The position numbers and the translations under genes are program-made. 64,000 bases of DNA from VAZQ01 sp963827585 (GTDB taxonomy: Bacteria; Pseudomonadota; Alphaproteobacteria; Rhizobiales; Xanthobacteraceae), in assembly GCA_963827585.1 (NCBI GenBank), contig CAWHCK010000059.1:62001-126000 (forward strand). Reading direction: 5' to 3'. This document shows, in pieces, positions 40,780-50,473 of the stretch. A model generated the notes under the pieces. It saw nothing but the letters and a program-made list of their open reading frames with translations, was not told where the DNA came from and did no database searches. Each line of letters opens with the position of its first letter. The first letter of the stretch is position 1.

Positions 40780-41131
40780 TTCATTGCGATCAGCACGCCG
40801 TCGTGGGTCTGGAACGTCATTCGCGAGGAGCCCGACCGGTCATCAAGCAGCGGGAACACGCGGCCGGAGCAAGCGGTTCCCACACGAGAACAGCAAAAGC
40901 ATTCCAGTCGGGGCAATTCCATCCAAGAAGTGCTTGACCAACCATGAGATCGTCGCGCCATCGGACAGGTGGGTGACGCTCATGTGGTGGCTAGTCTTAT
41001 CGACGGTAACCTTTTGCCGTTGGCGCCGTATCGGCCGGAACAATCGACACGGCATGCCGGGCGGACGAAGTCGGTTCCATTGCACCGCTGACGCCGGGCC
41101 GAGCGATCGCCGTTCTCGAGAAAGAGGGCGT
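40780..41131. other. Intergenic region upstream of the ECF sigma operon
   Basis: About 350 bp without a convincing gene. It contains the inverted repeat GGGAAC-N18-GTTCCC (40852-40881) and a second GGAAC at 41037-41041. ECF sigma factors of alphaproteobacteria often recognise GGAAC-type -35 elements, so these are candidate autoregulatory promoters, but no convincing CGTT -10 was seen at the right distance. Confidence 0.3.
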
Positions 41132-41494
41132 ATGGGCTGGGCATGTCTCACCGTCGGGCTCGTCTTTGTTGCCTCCACTGCGGCGGCGCAGCATCGTCAT
41201 CCCCCGCAGGATGAAGCTCTGCACGAAAAGTTCTATTCGACATGGTACATGCCGGATAATCCCACCAGCAGTTGCTGCAACAAAGCGGATTGCTACCCGA
41301 CTGAAATCAAGTACGTCGGCGGCAGCGTGTACGCGAGGCGCCGGGAGGACGGGAAGTACATTCTGATTCCTCCACAGAAGGTAGAGCGCAATCGGGACAA
41401 TCCGGACGGCAGAAACCACCTCTGCGCTCCACCACCGAACAGTTCCTACGCAGCTGACACCGTGTTCTGCTTCTCGTTGGGAGGCGGCATATGA
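41132..41494 (+). CDS. Small exported Cys-containing protein
   Basis: A 120-residue protein with a signal peptide ending near AAAQ (LTVGLVFVASTAAAQHRHPP). The mature part includes YSTWYMPDNPTSSCCNKADC, a CC-x3-C cluster, then IKYVGGSVYARRREDGKYIL, and HLCAPP with another Cys. It reads as a secreted disulfide or metal-binding protein. The ATG follows AAAGAGGGC. Its stop overlaps the next start (ATGA), so it is coupled to a small Cys-rich protein and the sigma factor. Confidence 0.75.
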   Translation: MGWACLTVGLVFVASTAAAQHRHPPQDEALHEKFYSTWYMPDNPTSSCCNKADCYPTEIKYVGGSVYARRREDGKYILIPPQKVERNRDNPDGRNHLCAPPPNSSYAADTVFCFSLGGGI

Positions 41495-41679
41495 AATTCG
41501 TCCTGGTGAATGGCAGAACACCCCGCCCGCAGTCTTTCTGTGCGTTGTGCTGTGAGCCGATCGGGGCGAGCTACCTGCGAGAGCTTACAACGCGCCTCTC
41601 CTATTGCGATCACAGGTGCTACTTCGGTCGCTGCAGGGTTGCCGCCGCAGCGTTCCAAGGGCAAGCGAGGGCATCGTGA
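41491..41679 (+). CDS. Small Cys-rich protein upstream of ECF sigma factor
   Basis: A 62-residue protein with Cys at FCALCCEPIG and later YCDHRCYFGRC, an arrangement like a treble-clef or zinc ribbon (CxxCC...C...C...C). No membrane helix. It overlaps the gene before it by ATGA and the sigma factor after it by GTGA, so the three are co-translated. A role as redox- or zinc-dependent modulator of the sigma factor is a plausible guess, not shown. Confidence 0.7.
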   Translation: MKFVLVNGRTPRPQSFCALCCEPIGASYLRELTTRLSYCDHRCYFGRCRVAAAAFQGQARAS

Positions 41680-42494
41680 TCACCACCGACGCTTCGGAGT
41701 GCCGGCCGCAAGCGGGGCGCGCCCCATCGCAGGTCGTCAGCCGTGCGGCGGCACAGTGCCGGGACTCTTCCGCACTGGCGAACGGATTTGCCCTCGAAGC
41801 AATCGCTGCGCGGAAGGGACACGAGGTGCATCCTCCCGGTACGGATGCGTCGGACGAAGCCTTGATCGAGGCGATCGGTCGGCGCGACCGCCACGCGATG
41901 GCGTTGCTCTACGGGCGGCATCACGTGCGGGTTTACCGCTTCGCTCTCCGCGTCACCGGCGATGCAACCTTGGCCGAAGACGTCGTCAGCGACGTCTTCC
42001 TCGATGTTTGGCGGCGAGCTGACGGGTTCAAGGCAAAGGCTCAGGTTTCCACGTGGCTGTTGGCGATCGCACGCAACAAGAGCCTTTCGGCGCTCCAGCG
42101 TCATTCCCACAAGCAATTGGACGGCGAGACGATTGAAATAGAGGACCCCGCGGACGATCCGGAGATTTCAGTCGACAAGAGGAATCGGAGCGAGGTCATT
42201 CGAAGGTGCTTGTCGCAGCTTTCGGCGGTCCAGCGAGAAGTCATCGATTTGGTGTACTACCATGAGAAATCGGTCGGCGAAGTTGCCAAGATCGTCGGCG
42301 TGCCCGCGAGCACCGTCAAGACGCGCATGTTCTATGCACGCCAGCGGATGGGGGAGTTTCTCAAGGCAGCCGGACATGAGGTGTCTGATCCGGCAGTGCC
42401 CAGCGAAGCCTTTTTTGAAACGCTCTTAGGGTCATCAAGACGGTTCGCTCGATCGGCGCCGGCCCGTCTTCCCTGTCAGCAAGTGTTTGAAATC

Positions 42495-42524
<30 letters not shown>
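41676..42524 (+). CDS. ECF-type sigma-70 factor, 3' end uncertain
   Basis: Region 2 reads DRHAMALLYGRHHVRVYRFA and LAEDVVSDVFLDVWRRAD; region 4 reads LSAVQREVIDLVYYHEKSVG and GVPASTVKTRMFYARQRM, which is a complete ECF factor of the SigJ/EcfG-distinct group. A GTG at 41676 overlaps the previous stop; another GTG at 41826 (VHPPGTDASDE) is possible. After region 4 the frame runs on to a TGA inside the tRNA-Arg gene on the other strand, which is unlikely. Losing one T from the run at about 42413 would end it at a TAG near 42430. Confidence 0.82.
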
Positions 42525-42571
<47 letters not shown>

Positions 42572-42645
42572 GCTAAAAAGACGTCAATAGCCGATCGCCC
42601 CCCGCGCGGCAATGCGGGAGGGGCCCGCGCGAGGGAGGGGACTTC

Positions 42646-43635
42646 ATGACCAAGCAACGTGCAATCGCCGCCGCGGCGTGCGGCCTGCTGACGGTGGTGT
42701 GCGCGACCCTCGGCGCGCCGACGGACGCGCGCGCGCAATCCTTTCCCGACCGCACGGTGCGCATCATCGTGCCGACTGCGCCGGGCGGCTCGATCGACAC
42801 CACCGCGCGGGTGGTGGCGGGCAAACTCGCCGACCTCTGGGGCAAGCCGGTGGTGATCGAGAACCGCCCCGGCGCGGGCATGGCCATCGGCGCGGAAGCG
42901 GCGGCGAAGTCAGCACCCGACGGTTACACGCTGTTGGTGGCGCACGATGGCACCATGGCCATGAACCCGCTGGTCTATCCGAATCTGGCCTACCATTCGC
43001 AGCGCGACTTCGAGCCGGTCGCCTTGCTGACCTCTATCCCCGAAGTGCTGCTCCTCAACGAGACCGTGCCGGCCAAATCTGTCCAAGAGTTGATCGCGCT
43101 CGCCAAGGCCAATCCGGGCAAGCTCAATCATGCCACCGGCGGCACCGCGACGCTGTTGGCGCTGGAGCTGTTCAAGGCCATGGCCGGCGTCGATATCGCC
43201 AGCATCCCGTTCCGCGGCGGCGCCCCGGCGGTGGTCGCCGTCATGTCCGGCGAGACGCAAATGATTTTCGCCGATCTCGCCACCGCCAATGCCGGGATGC
43301 AATCGGGCAAGCTGCGCACCTTGGCGGTGACGACGGCGAAGCGCGTGCCGCGCCTGCCCGACGTGCCGACGATCGATGAATCGGGCGTGCCCGGGTATGA
43401 CGTATCCACATGGATCGGCGCCTTTGCGCCGGCCGGCACGCCCAAGACGACCCTCGACAAGATCGAGGCCGGCATCAAGCAGGCGCTCTCTGCCGCCGAC
43501 GTCAAGGCGAAGCTCGAGGCGTTGAGCATGGAGATCAGGAGCGGAGCGAGTGAGGAGATGCGCGCAATCCTCGCCGGGGACATGGGCAAGTGGGGCCGCC
43601 TGATCAAGGACAAGAACATTCAGATCGCGCAGTGA
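42646..43635 (+). CDS. Tripartite tricarboxylate (Bug) periplasmic receptor
   Basis: A 329-residue Bug protein. Strong GAGGGAGGGG site before the ATG. The signal peptide covers about residues 1-30 (AAAACGLLTVVCATLGAPTD then ARAQS). Motifs: FPDRTVRIIVPTAPGGSIDT, VIENRPGAGMAIGAEAAAKS, IASIPFRGGAPAVVAVMSGE, DVPTIDESGVPGYDVSTWIG. The group binds carboxylates. No TctAB adjacent. The closest member in the window by motifs is the receptor at 61584. Confidence 0.9.
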   Translation: MTKQRAIAAAACGLLTVVCATLGAPTDARAQSFPDRTVRIIVPTAPGGSIDTTARVVAGKLADLWGKPVVIENRPGAGMAIGAEAAAKSAPDGYTLLVAHDGTMAMNPLVYPNLAYHSQRDFEPVALLTSIPEVLLLNETVPAKSVQELIALAKANPGKLNHATGGTATLLALELFKAMAGVDIASIPFRGGAPAVVAVMSGETQMIFADLATANAGMQSGKLRTLAVTTAKRVPRLPDVPTIDESGVPGYDVSTWIGAFAPAGTPKTTLDKIEAGIKQALSAADVKAKLEALSMEIRSGASEEMRAILAGDMGKWGRLIKDKNIQIAQ

Positions 43636-43732
43636 TGCCCGATCCGGCTTCGCTGCCTCATCGAACGTCATTCCGCCGCAGTCGCTCGGATTGCTGTGCG
43701 CTAAATCCGATCATGATCACGAAAGCAAACCG

Positions 43733-44435
43733 ATGGAGTTCGCCCCTTTCGACACGCGCCACTATCCCACCTTGACGGTCCAGGACGGATACCGGGAGTG
43801 GGCCGAGACCTATGAAGCGACCGTCGTCGACTTGATGGACATTCGCCTGCTGGAGCGCCTTCGGCAGGTCGACTGGCGCGGTGTCCGGCGCGCGGTGGAT
43901 CTGGCCTGCGGCACCGGGCGGACCGGACGATGGCTCAGGCAGGCCGGGGTCGCAAATCTCGACGGCGTCGACTTCACCGAAGCAATGCTGCAGCGGGCAC
44001 GCGCAACGAATGCCTACGACCGGCTGGTAGTTGCGGGACATGACGGATACAGGTCTCGAGCCCGGCCGCTACGATCTCGTGACCGAAGTGCTTGGTGACG
44101 AGCACCTCCGGGAGCCGGAGCCTTTGTATCGAGAAGCCGGCCGGCTCGCGGCTGCATGTGGTCAATTCGTGATCGTCGGCTACCATCCGCATTTTCTGAT
44201 GATGGGGATCATAACCCATTTCGATCGAGCGCCCGGTCAGTCCGTCGCGATCGAGAGCCATGTACATCTCATGAGCAGCCATGTCGCAGCCGCGCACGCT
44301 TGCGGATTTCACCTGATCGAGATGGTGCAGGGCGTGATCGACGATGCCTGGATTGCAGCCAAGCCGAAATGGGCCGTTTACCGCAATCATCCCGTAAGCT
44401 TTGCCATGGTCTGGCGGCGGGAGCAGCGGGGTTGA
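43733..44435 (+). CDS. SAM-dependent methyltransferase, one frameshift
   Basis: The two frames join into a protein of about 233 residues. First part: start MEFAPFDTRHYPTLTVQDGY, motif I AVDLACGTGRTGRWL, motif II LDGVDFTEAMLQRARA. At about 44031 one extra G breaks it; corrected, it reads LVVADMTDTGLEPGRYDLVT and continues GQFVIVGYHPHFLMMGIITH to the TGA at 44433-44435 (WRREQRG). It is a class I methyltransferase of the kind found with biotin or quinone pathways, but the substrate is unknown. It shares direction with the Bug gene before and the acyl-CoA dehydrogenase after. Confidence 0.82.
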
Positions 44436-44602
44436 TGCAGGGGCAATGGAACACCTTCGAACCATCGGCTGCTGAGCTCGGCTCGACGTCGGCAGACCCC
44501 TTGAATCCCGCAGTTGAACGTGGGCATGAAGGGGTCGACGCCAGGGCCCGTACGATGTCCAGCAACACCGGACATGCTCGAGGCCAGCCCCGGGAGAGTG
44601 CC

Positions 44603-45823
44603 ATGTCGCAGACCGCCGAGAAGCGCGAGCATCGGTCTCCGCCGCAAGTCAAGGACGTCGCCTTCAACTGGGAGGACCCGCTCGACCTCGAGAGCGAGCT
44701 CACGGAAGAAGAGCGCATGGTGCGCGACACGGCGCGCGGCTATGCGCAGGACAAGCTGTTCCCGCGCGTGCTCCTGGACTACCGCGAGGAGCGCTTCGAC
44801 CGCGCAACCATCTCCGAGATGGGCGCGCTCGGCCTGCTCGGACCCACGATCCCGGAAGAGTATGGCGGCGCCGGGCTCGGCTACGTCGCCTATGGGCTGA
44901 TCACGCGCGAGATCGAGCGGGTCGATTCCGGCTACCGCTCGGCCATGTCGGTGCAGTCCTCGCTCGTCATGCACCCGATCTTCGCCTACGGCAGCGAGGC
45001 CCAGCGCAAGAAGTATCTGCCGAAGCTCGCGACCGGCGAGATCGTCGGCTGCTTCGGCCTCACCGAGCCCGATCACGGCTCCGACCCGGGCTCGATGGCG
45101 ACGCGCGCGGAGAAGGCGCCCGGCGGCTTCAGGCTCGCCGGCACCAAGATGTGGATCACCAACTCGCCGGTCGCCGATCTCGCCTTGGTATGGGCCAAGC
45201 TCGACGGCGCCATCCGCGGGTTCCTGATCGAGCGCGGCACCAAGGGCTTCTCCACCCCGAAGATCGAAGGCAAGCTTTCGTTGCGCACCTCGATCACCGG
45301 CGAAGTCGTGCTCGAGGATGCCTTCGTGCCGGAGGAGAACCTGCTGCCGAACGTCAAGGGCCTGGCGGGTCCCTTCGGCTGCCTCAACGTGGCGCGCGCA
45401 GGCATCGCCTGGGGTGCGTTGGGAGCCGCCGAGTTCTGCTGGCATCGGGCACGCCAATACGTGCTCGACCGCAAGCAGTTCGGCCGGCCCCTTGCCGCCA
45501 ACCAGCTCATTCAGAAGAAGCTCGCCGACATGCAGACCGAGATCACGCTCGGGCTGCACGCAACGCTGCGCCTCGGGCGGCTGCTCGAAGAAGGCCGCGC
45601 CGCGCCGCCCGCGGTGTCGCTGCTCAAGCGCAACAATTGCGGCAAGGCGCTGGAGATCGCGCGCCTCGCGCGCGACATGCACGGCGGCAACGGCATCGCC
45701 GACGAGTTCCACGTGATGCGCGTGCTGTGCAACCTCGAGACCGTCAACACCTACGAGGGTACGCACGACATTCACGCGCTGATCCTCGGCCGCGCTCAGA
45801 CCGGGATCCAGGCGTTTTTCTAG
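44603..45823 (+). CDS. gcdH: Acyl-CoA dehydrogenase, probable glutaryl-CoA dehydrogenase
   Basis: A 406-residue FAD enzyme. The family start is FNWEDPLDLESELTEEERMV; the SGYRSAMSVQSSLVMHPIFA segment and CFGLTEPDHGSDPGSM are typical of glutaryl-CoA dehydrogenase, and the catalytic Glu is in NTYEGTHDIHALILGRAQTG near the C-terminus. Glutaryl-CoA is oxidised and decarboxylated to crotonyl-CoA in lysine, tryptophan and aromatic catabolism. The ATG follows GGGAGAG at 44591. The stop is within the next repeat. Confidence 0.92.
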   Translation: MSQTAEKREHRSPPQVKDVAFNWEDPLDLESELTEEERMVRDTARGYAQDKLFPRVLLDYREERFDRATISEMGALGLLGPTIPEEYGGAGLGYVAYGLITREIERVDSGYRSAMSVQSSLVMHPIFAYGSEAQRKKYLPKLATGEIVGCFGLTEPDHGSDPGSMATRAEKAPGGFRLAGTKMWITNSPVADLALVWAKLDGAIRGFLIERGTKGFSTPKIEGKLSLRTSITGEVVLEDAFVPEENLLPNVKGLAGPFGCLNVARAGIAWGALGAAEFCWHRARQYVLDRKQFGRPLAANQLIQKKLADMQTEITLGLHATLRLGRLLEEGRAAPPAVSLLKRNNCGKALEIARLARDMHGGNGIADEFHVMRVLCNLETVNTYEGTHDIHALILGRAQTGIQAFF

Positions 45824-45884
45824 AGCATGATCCCGAAAAGTGGGTACCGGTTTTCGGAAAAGATCATGCTCCCAGCAATAAGCT
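45822..45884. repeat. GAGCATGATC inverted repeat, copy 2
   Basis: GAGCATGATC (45823-45832) pairs with GATCATGCTC (45862-45871), with inner arms CGAAAA and TTTTCG around GTGGGTACCGG. The right flank CCAGCAATAAGCTC is shared with 20993-21008. The element overlaps the gcdH stop (TAGAGCATG) and lies between convergent genes, so it also serves as a terminator. The same core appears at 23453-23487. Confidence 0.8.
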
Positions 45885-45899
45885 CGTCCTGGCCCGGCG

Positions 45900-46749
45900 C
45901 TATTGGCTTGGAACCTGCCGGGCGAGCTGGGCCACGCGACCCACCATGGCGTTTTGCGGATCGGGCAGCGCATCGATCACGGTGAAATGGTTGGTGCCGG
46001 CGACGGCCTCGTAACGAGTGTCGGTGCCGTCCTTGCCCCAGGCTTCGGCAATGACGCGGCTCTGGCGCAGGAATTCGCTCAATTCCAGACCCCCGACCAC
46101 GGCATCGAACACGCGGCCCCTTGGCGCCGGCCAGAACAGCGGGGAGACGCGGCGGGCCTCGGCCTCGTCGAGACGCAGATCCTGCGCCATCGTGACGTGA
46201 GCGAGCGGCGCAAGATCGAACACGCCGGAGATCGCGTAGGCCGCAGGCACGAGGTCGGCCGGCGCCTTGGGATAGCGCGCCTGCCAGTCCGTCGCCACCA
46301 TCGCAGCCGGCGAGATGCCCGCCGGCGGAATGGCCATAGACCATCATGCGCCGGCCGGTGCGCAGCCACATGAACAGGCATGCGTGCCGGATCTGCTCGA
46401 TGATCTCGGCGATGGTCACCTCCGGGCAGAGATCGTAGCCGACGACCGCTACCGCCACGCCATGGGAATTGAGCCCGCGCGCCATCTGGCTGAACAGCGA
46501 GGGATCGAGCGAGCGCCAGTAGCCGCCATGGATGAACAGCGCCAGCGGCGCAGTCACCCCGGGCCGGGGCGAAAACAGGTCGATGAACTGCCGCAGCGAC
46601 TCGCCGTAGCTCAGTCCGAGCTCGGCGCGCCGCTCCTTCATCGCTTCGGCACGGTAGTCTTCGGCTTCGCGCGCCCAGCGCGCGAAGATTTCCGGGTGCT
46701 CGGGCACGCGGGCGCGATTGTTGTATTCGGCTTCGTAGTCGATGGGCAT
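45900..46749 (-). CDS. Alpha/beta hydrolase (arylformamidase-like), one frameshift
   Basis: First frame: MPIDYEAEYNNRARVPEHPE, oxyanion motif LALFIHGGYWRSLDPSLFSQ, nucleophile GHSAGGHLA. At about 46308 one extra G breaks it; corrected it continues AAMVATDWQARYPKAPADLV, then GVFDLAPLAH and a late GTNHFTVIDAL with the catalytic His. The corrected length is 282 residues. The HGGYW and GHSAGGHL motifs match kynurenine formamidase-like carboxylesterases. The N-terminus EYNNRARVPEH is typical of that group. Confidence 0.85.
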
Positions 46750-46856
46750 GGCTCACCCCCGTTTGCCTCTCTATCACCTCTTGTCTCCGGCGGGGAGAGG
46801 GAGGGCGAGCGAGAACGCGAGGCGAGCCGCGCTTTGCCTTTCATCGAATTGTAGCT

Positions 46857-48002
46857 ATGTCTGGCCCCATGAAGGTCGATGGCAAGCCCACCCGCACCAT
46901 TTGGGTCGAGCCGGACGGGTGGTCGGTCGGGGCGATCGATCAGACCCAGTTGCCGCATCGCTTCGCGACCGTCCGCCTGGCGACGCTTGACGACGCCGCG
47001 CGCGCGATCGCGACCATGCAGGTGCGCGGCGCGCCGTTGATCGGGGCAACGGCGGCCTATGGGGTCTGTCTGGCGCTGCGCGCCGACCCCTCCGATGAGG
47101 GGCTGGATCGCGCCGTCGCAACGCTCGTTGCCACGCGTCCCACCGCCATCAATCTCAAATGGGCGCTCGAGGAGATGGCGGCGGCGGTGCGCAACCGTCC
47201 GCGGGACGAGCGGATCGCCGCGGCCTATCGCCGTGCGGCCGAGATTTGCGACGACGACGTCGCCATCAACCAGGCGATCGGCCGCCATGGCGCCGAGCTG
47301 ATCGCCGCGCTCGCCGCCCGGAAGAAGCCGGGCGAGCCGGTGCAGGTGCTCACCCACTGTAACGCCGGCTGGCTTGCGACCGTGGATTTCGGCACCGCGC
47401 TGGCGCCGATCTACGTGGCGTACGACCGCGGCGCGGCGCTCCATGTCTGGGTCGACGAGACGCGCCCGCGCAACCAGGGCGCCGCGCTCACCGCCTGGGA
47501 GCTCGGCCAGCACAGCGTGCCGCACACGGTGATCCCGGACAATACCGGTGGCCACCTGATGCAGCACGGCATGGTCGACATGGTGATCGTGGGAGCCGAC
47601 CGGGTGACTGCCAACGGCGACGTCTGCAACAAGATCGGCACCTATCTCAAAGCGCTCGCGGCCAAGGACAACGGCGTGCCGTTCTATGTGGGCCTGCCGT
47701 CGCCCACCATCGATTTTTCGGTGTCGGACGGGATCGCGGAGATTCCGATCGAGCAGCGCAGCGCGGACGAGGTCACGACCATGACCGGCCGCACCGCCGA
47801 CGGCCGCCTCCAAACCGTGCGGATCGTGCCCGAAGGCTCGGGCGTCGCCAACTACGGCTTCGACGTGACGCCGGCCCGCCTCGTCACCGGCCTCATCACC
47901 GAGCGCGGCATCATTGCACCGCGCCGGGACGCACTGGCCGCCGCGTTCGTCGAGCGCGCTGCCGCGGCATCGGCGCCAGCCACGCGTTCCGCCTCGGCTT
48001 GA
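46857..48002 (+). CDS. mtnA: S-methyl-5-thioribose-1-phosphate isomerase
   Basis: A 381-residue enzyme of the methionine salvage pathway, isomerising methylthioribose-1-phosphate to methylthioribulose-1-phosphate. Catalytic Cys lies in VLTHCNAGWLATVDFG and catalytic Asp in VIVGADRVTANGDVCNKIGT, with PFYVGLPSPTIDFS following. RGAPLIGATAAYGVCLAL is the N-terminal signature. A start at 46869 (MKVDGKPTRTIW) fits homologues slightly better than 46857. It is divergent from the hydrolase and followed by an M20 peptidase. Confidence 0.93.
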   Translation: MSGPMKVDGKPTRTIWVEPDGWSVGAIDQTQLPHRFATVRLATLDDAARAIATMQVRGAPLIGATAAYGVCLALRADPSDEGLDRAVATLVATRPTAINLKWALEEMAAAVRNRPRDERIAAAYRRAAEICDDDVAINQAIGRHGAELIAALAARKKPGEPVQVLTHCNAGWLATVDFGTALAPIYVAYDRGAALHVWVDETRPRNQGAALTAWELGQHSVPHTVIPDNTGGHLMQHGMVDMVIVGADRVTANGDVCNKIGTYLKALAAKDNGVPFYVGLPSPTIDFSVSDGIAEIPIEQRSADEVTTMTGRTADGRLQTVRIVPEGSGVANYGFDVTPARLVTGLITERGIIAPRRDALAAAFVERAAAASAPATRSASA

Positions 48003-48123
48003 GCCCCTGTCGCCGGTGTCCACTGGTCGGGCCGGCGAGGCGAGCTCGCTTTCCCGTCGTCCCGCAAGATTGTAGGCTGCGAGCTGGCGCTTGGCATGGT
48101 CCTCGCGCGCGCTGGAGAAGCGG

Positions 48124-49384
48124 ATGGCCATCTCGTTTCCGGCGAGGCGCCGGGTGCGCAGCATCCTCGTGCCGGCCACCGTGGCGATCGTCGCTCTGGC
48201 TGCCGCTCCCGAGCGCATTCGCGCCGAACCGAACAAGCAGGTTTATGAGAAGGCACAACAGTACAAGGAGGAGGCGCTCAAGCTGTGGGAGCGGCTTGTC
48301 AACATCGATTCCGGCACGGGAGACGAGCAGGGTCTCAAAGAGGTGGGCGCGATTGCGACCGAGGAGCTCGAAAAGCTCGGCGCCAAGGTCGAGACCTTCT
48401 CGGCGAAGCCGGCCGTGGGCGACAACATCGTCGCCAGCTTCAGCGGTACGGGCAAGGGTCGAATTTTCCTCATGGCCCACATGGACACCGTGTTCGCGCG
48501 CGGAGTGGCGTCGACGCGGCCCTTCCGCATCAAGGACGGCCGCGCCCATGGCCCCGGCGTGTCGGACAACAAGGGCGGGATCATTTCGGCGCTGTATGTC
48601 CTGAAAATCCTGCAGGACCTGAATTTCAAGAGCTACGCTCGGATTACCCTGCTGCTGAATACCAACGAGGAGACCGGCTCGCTCGGCACGCGGCTCTTGA
48701 TCGAAAAGCTCGCGAAGGAGCATGACGTCACCCTCAACCTCGAATCCGGCCGACCCAATGATGGTCTGGTGGTCTGGCGCAAAGGCTCCGGCGCCATCAA
48801 GGTGGAGGTGAAGGGCAGGGCGGCGCATGCCGGTGTCGCGCCGGATAGCGGCCGCAACGCCGCGATGGAGCTCGCGCACCAGATCCTCCAGCTCGGCAAG
48901 CTCGGCGACCGTGAAAAGGGTACGACCGTCAATTTCACGGTGCTCAAGGCGGGCGACCGCAAGAACGTCATTCCGGACTACGCGCTCGCCGAGGGTGACG
49001 TGCGGGTGCTGAGCTCGGAAGAATTCGATCGCGTGGAACGGGAGATGGCCACGACAGCGCAGAACAAGCTCATTCCCGAGACCGAAGTCACGACCAGCCT
49101 GACCCGCCTGTTCCCGGTCATGGCGCAGAGCGCGCAGACGCGCGCGCTCGCCGCCACCGCGCAGGCGATCTATGCCGAACTGGGCAAGACGCTGACGCTC
49201 GAGGGAACCGGCGGCGCCGCCGATTTCGAGCTTTTCCGCCGGCGTGTTCAAGCCCACGCTCGACGGACTGGGCCTCGTCGGCGGCAACGCCCATTCGCTC
49301 GACGAATACGCCGAGGTCGAAAGCATGGTGCCCCGATTCTACCTGCTCACGCGCATGCTGATGGAGTTGGGGCCGGGTAGGTAG
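48124..49384 (+). CDS. Exported M20 peptidase (carboxypeptidase G2-like), one frameshift
   Basis: The ATG at 48124 has GGAG 6 bases upstream. A signal peptide (LVPATVAIVALAAAPERIRA) leads to a 419-residue protein. Metal motifs: FLMAHMDTVFARG, GPGVSDNKGGIISALY, LNTNEETGSLGTR; the dimerisation domain has GRAAHAGVAPDSGRNAAMEL. At about 49240 one extra T (CTTTTCC for CTTTCC) breaks the frame; corrected it reads AADFELSAGVFKPTLDGLGL and GGNAHSLDEYAEVESMVPRF to a TAG at 49382-49384. Members release glutamate from folates or hydrolyse dipeptides in the periplasm. Confidence 0.87.
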
Positions 49385-49387
49385 CAC

Positions 49388-49440
49388 CAGAGGTCAGGCA
49401 ACGGAAAACCGGAGCGGACATCTGGACCTCTGATTGCTGA
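49388..49440. repeat. Short relative of the CTCTGATTACTGAC palindrome
   Basis: CAGAGGTC (49388-49395) pairs with GACCTCTG (49425-49432), and the right side CTCTGATTGCTGAC matches 13 of 14 bases of the repeat at 23312-23399. It lies between the M20 gene and mmcB. Confidence 0.45.
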
Positions 49441-49465
49441 CGACGGTCACCTTGGGGAGTGTAGC

Positions 49466-50014
49466 GTGAGTGATATCCGGTTTCGTCGTTCATCAACTGC
49501 CGTGCCCTTGCCGGGGCTCCTTCATTCCATGGGCGCCAGTTCGCTTGCGGCCGCTCTGCCCATCGACGGGCGGCAATCGCCGACCGCGCTCGCGGTCGCG
49601 CGCGGCACCACGCGGCTCCTGCATTCGTTGGGATTTTCGGTGGTGAGCGAATTGCCGCTGGCGTCCGGCCGGCGCGCCGATCTCGTGGCGCTCGGGACCG
49701 ACGGCGACGTTTGGGTCATCGAAATCAAGTCGTCGCTGGCGGATTTTCGTGCCGATCAGAAATGGATCGACTACCGGCTGCATTGCGACCGGTTCTTTTT
49801 CGCCACCACGCTCGACGTGCCGCGCGATATTTTCCCGGCCGACACCGGGCTCATCGTTGCCGACGCTTTCGGCGGAGCTATCCTGTGCGAGGCGCCGGAG
49901 CATCGGCTGCGGGCCGCCACCCGCAAGAACATGATGCTCGCTTGCGCGCGTGCGGCAGCACTGCGCCTGTCCGCGCTGGCCGATCCGGAAGGGCTGTATG
50001 GCCCGGGCCCGTGA
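49466..50014 (+). CDS. mmcB: MmcB family DNA repair protein
   Basis: A 182-residue protein with a nuclease-like fold: LPLASGRRADLVALGTDGDV, WVIEIKSSLADFRADQKWID, and YRLHCDRFFFATT, giving a D-ExK metal motif typical of PD-(D/E)XK nucleases. MmcB was described in Caulobacter as a mitomycin C resistance and translesion-linked factor. The ATG at 49466 follows a GGGGAGTG site. No LexA-type GTTC-N7-GTTC box was seen upstream. Confidence 0.85.
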   Translation: MSDIRFRRSSTAVPLPGLLHSMGASSLAAALPIDGRQSPTALAVARGTTRLLHSLGFSVVSELPLASGRRADLVALGTDGDVWVIEIKSSLADFRADQKWIDYRLHCDRFFFATTLDVPRDIFPADTGLIVADAFGGAILCEAPEHRLRAATRKNMMLACARAAALRLSALADPEGLYGPGP

Positions 50015-50042
50015 GGGCAGACTGGCGGCGAAGCGGAATGGC

Positions 50043-50283
50043 TTAATCGACCGCCACGGTGATCTGACGATCGTTCACCAGCCCTTTGAGCAGCCGCGCC
50101 ACATAATGCTCGACCACGTCCTCGGGCGTGCCGTCCCTGCCCCAGACCGTCACTTTGGGCTCAGCCGTCCCGAGCTCCCGACCAGCTGACCAAATAGTCC
50201 GCCAGCAGACCGAATTTTTTCGTCGTCTCCAGCCGTTCGAAAATGGCGTTCTGATTGGGAATAGCGTCCTGATGCGGATACAT
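50043..50283 (-). CDS. Small hypothetical protein, one frameshift (missed in standard ORF calling)
   Basis: ATG at 50283 with GGAG 10 bases upstream opens MYPHQDAIPNQNAIFERLET, then TKKFGLLADYLVSWSGARD. At about 50165 the frame switches (one extra G), and coding continues AEPKVTVWGRDGTPEDVVEH, YVARLLKGLVNDRQITVAVD to a TAA at 50043-50045, for about 79 residues. Both halves have ordered codon use and protein-like composition. I do not recognise the family. The neighbouring regulator ActR is on the same strand, 190 bp away, upstream of nothing in between. Confidence 0.45.
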
Positions 50284-50473
50284 GCGTGAAATCTCCGATC
50301 CTCCCGGACCAGTAACGCTCAAGGTCGATTTTGGTTGCACTGCAAATGCTGCCTATCCTTTAATCAATTAACAGGGCGAGGGATGGTCGATCGTTGCGCC
50401 GCGGGCAACTGATAACCCGCCGCGCGGCAACCATCTGCAGTCATGAGTGGCGAACTCTACTTGCAACGGGCGC

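Noticed and set aside
46638..48236. 532-codon minus frame across mtnA
   Set aside because: Antisense to mtnA; no motif.
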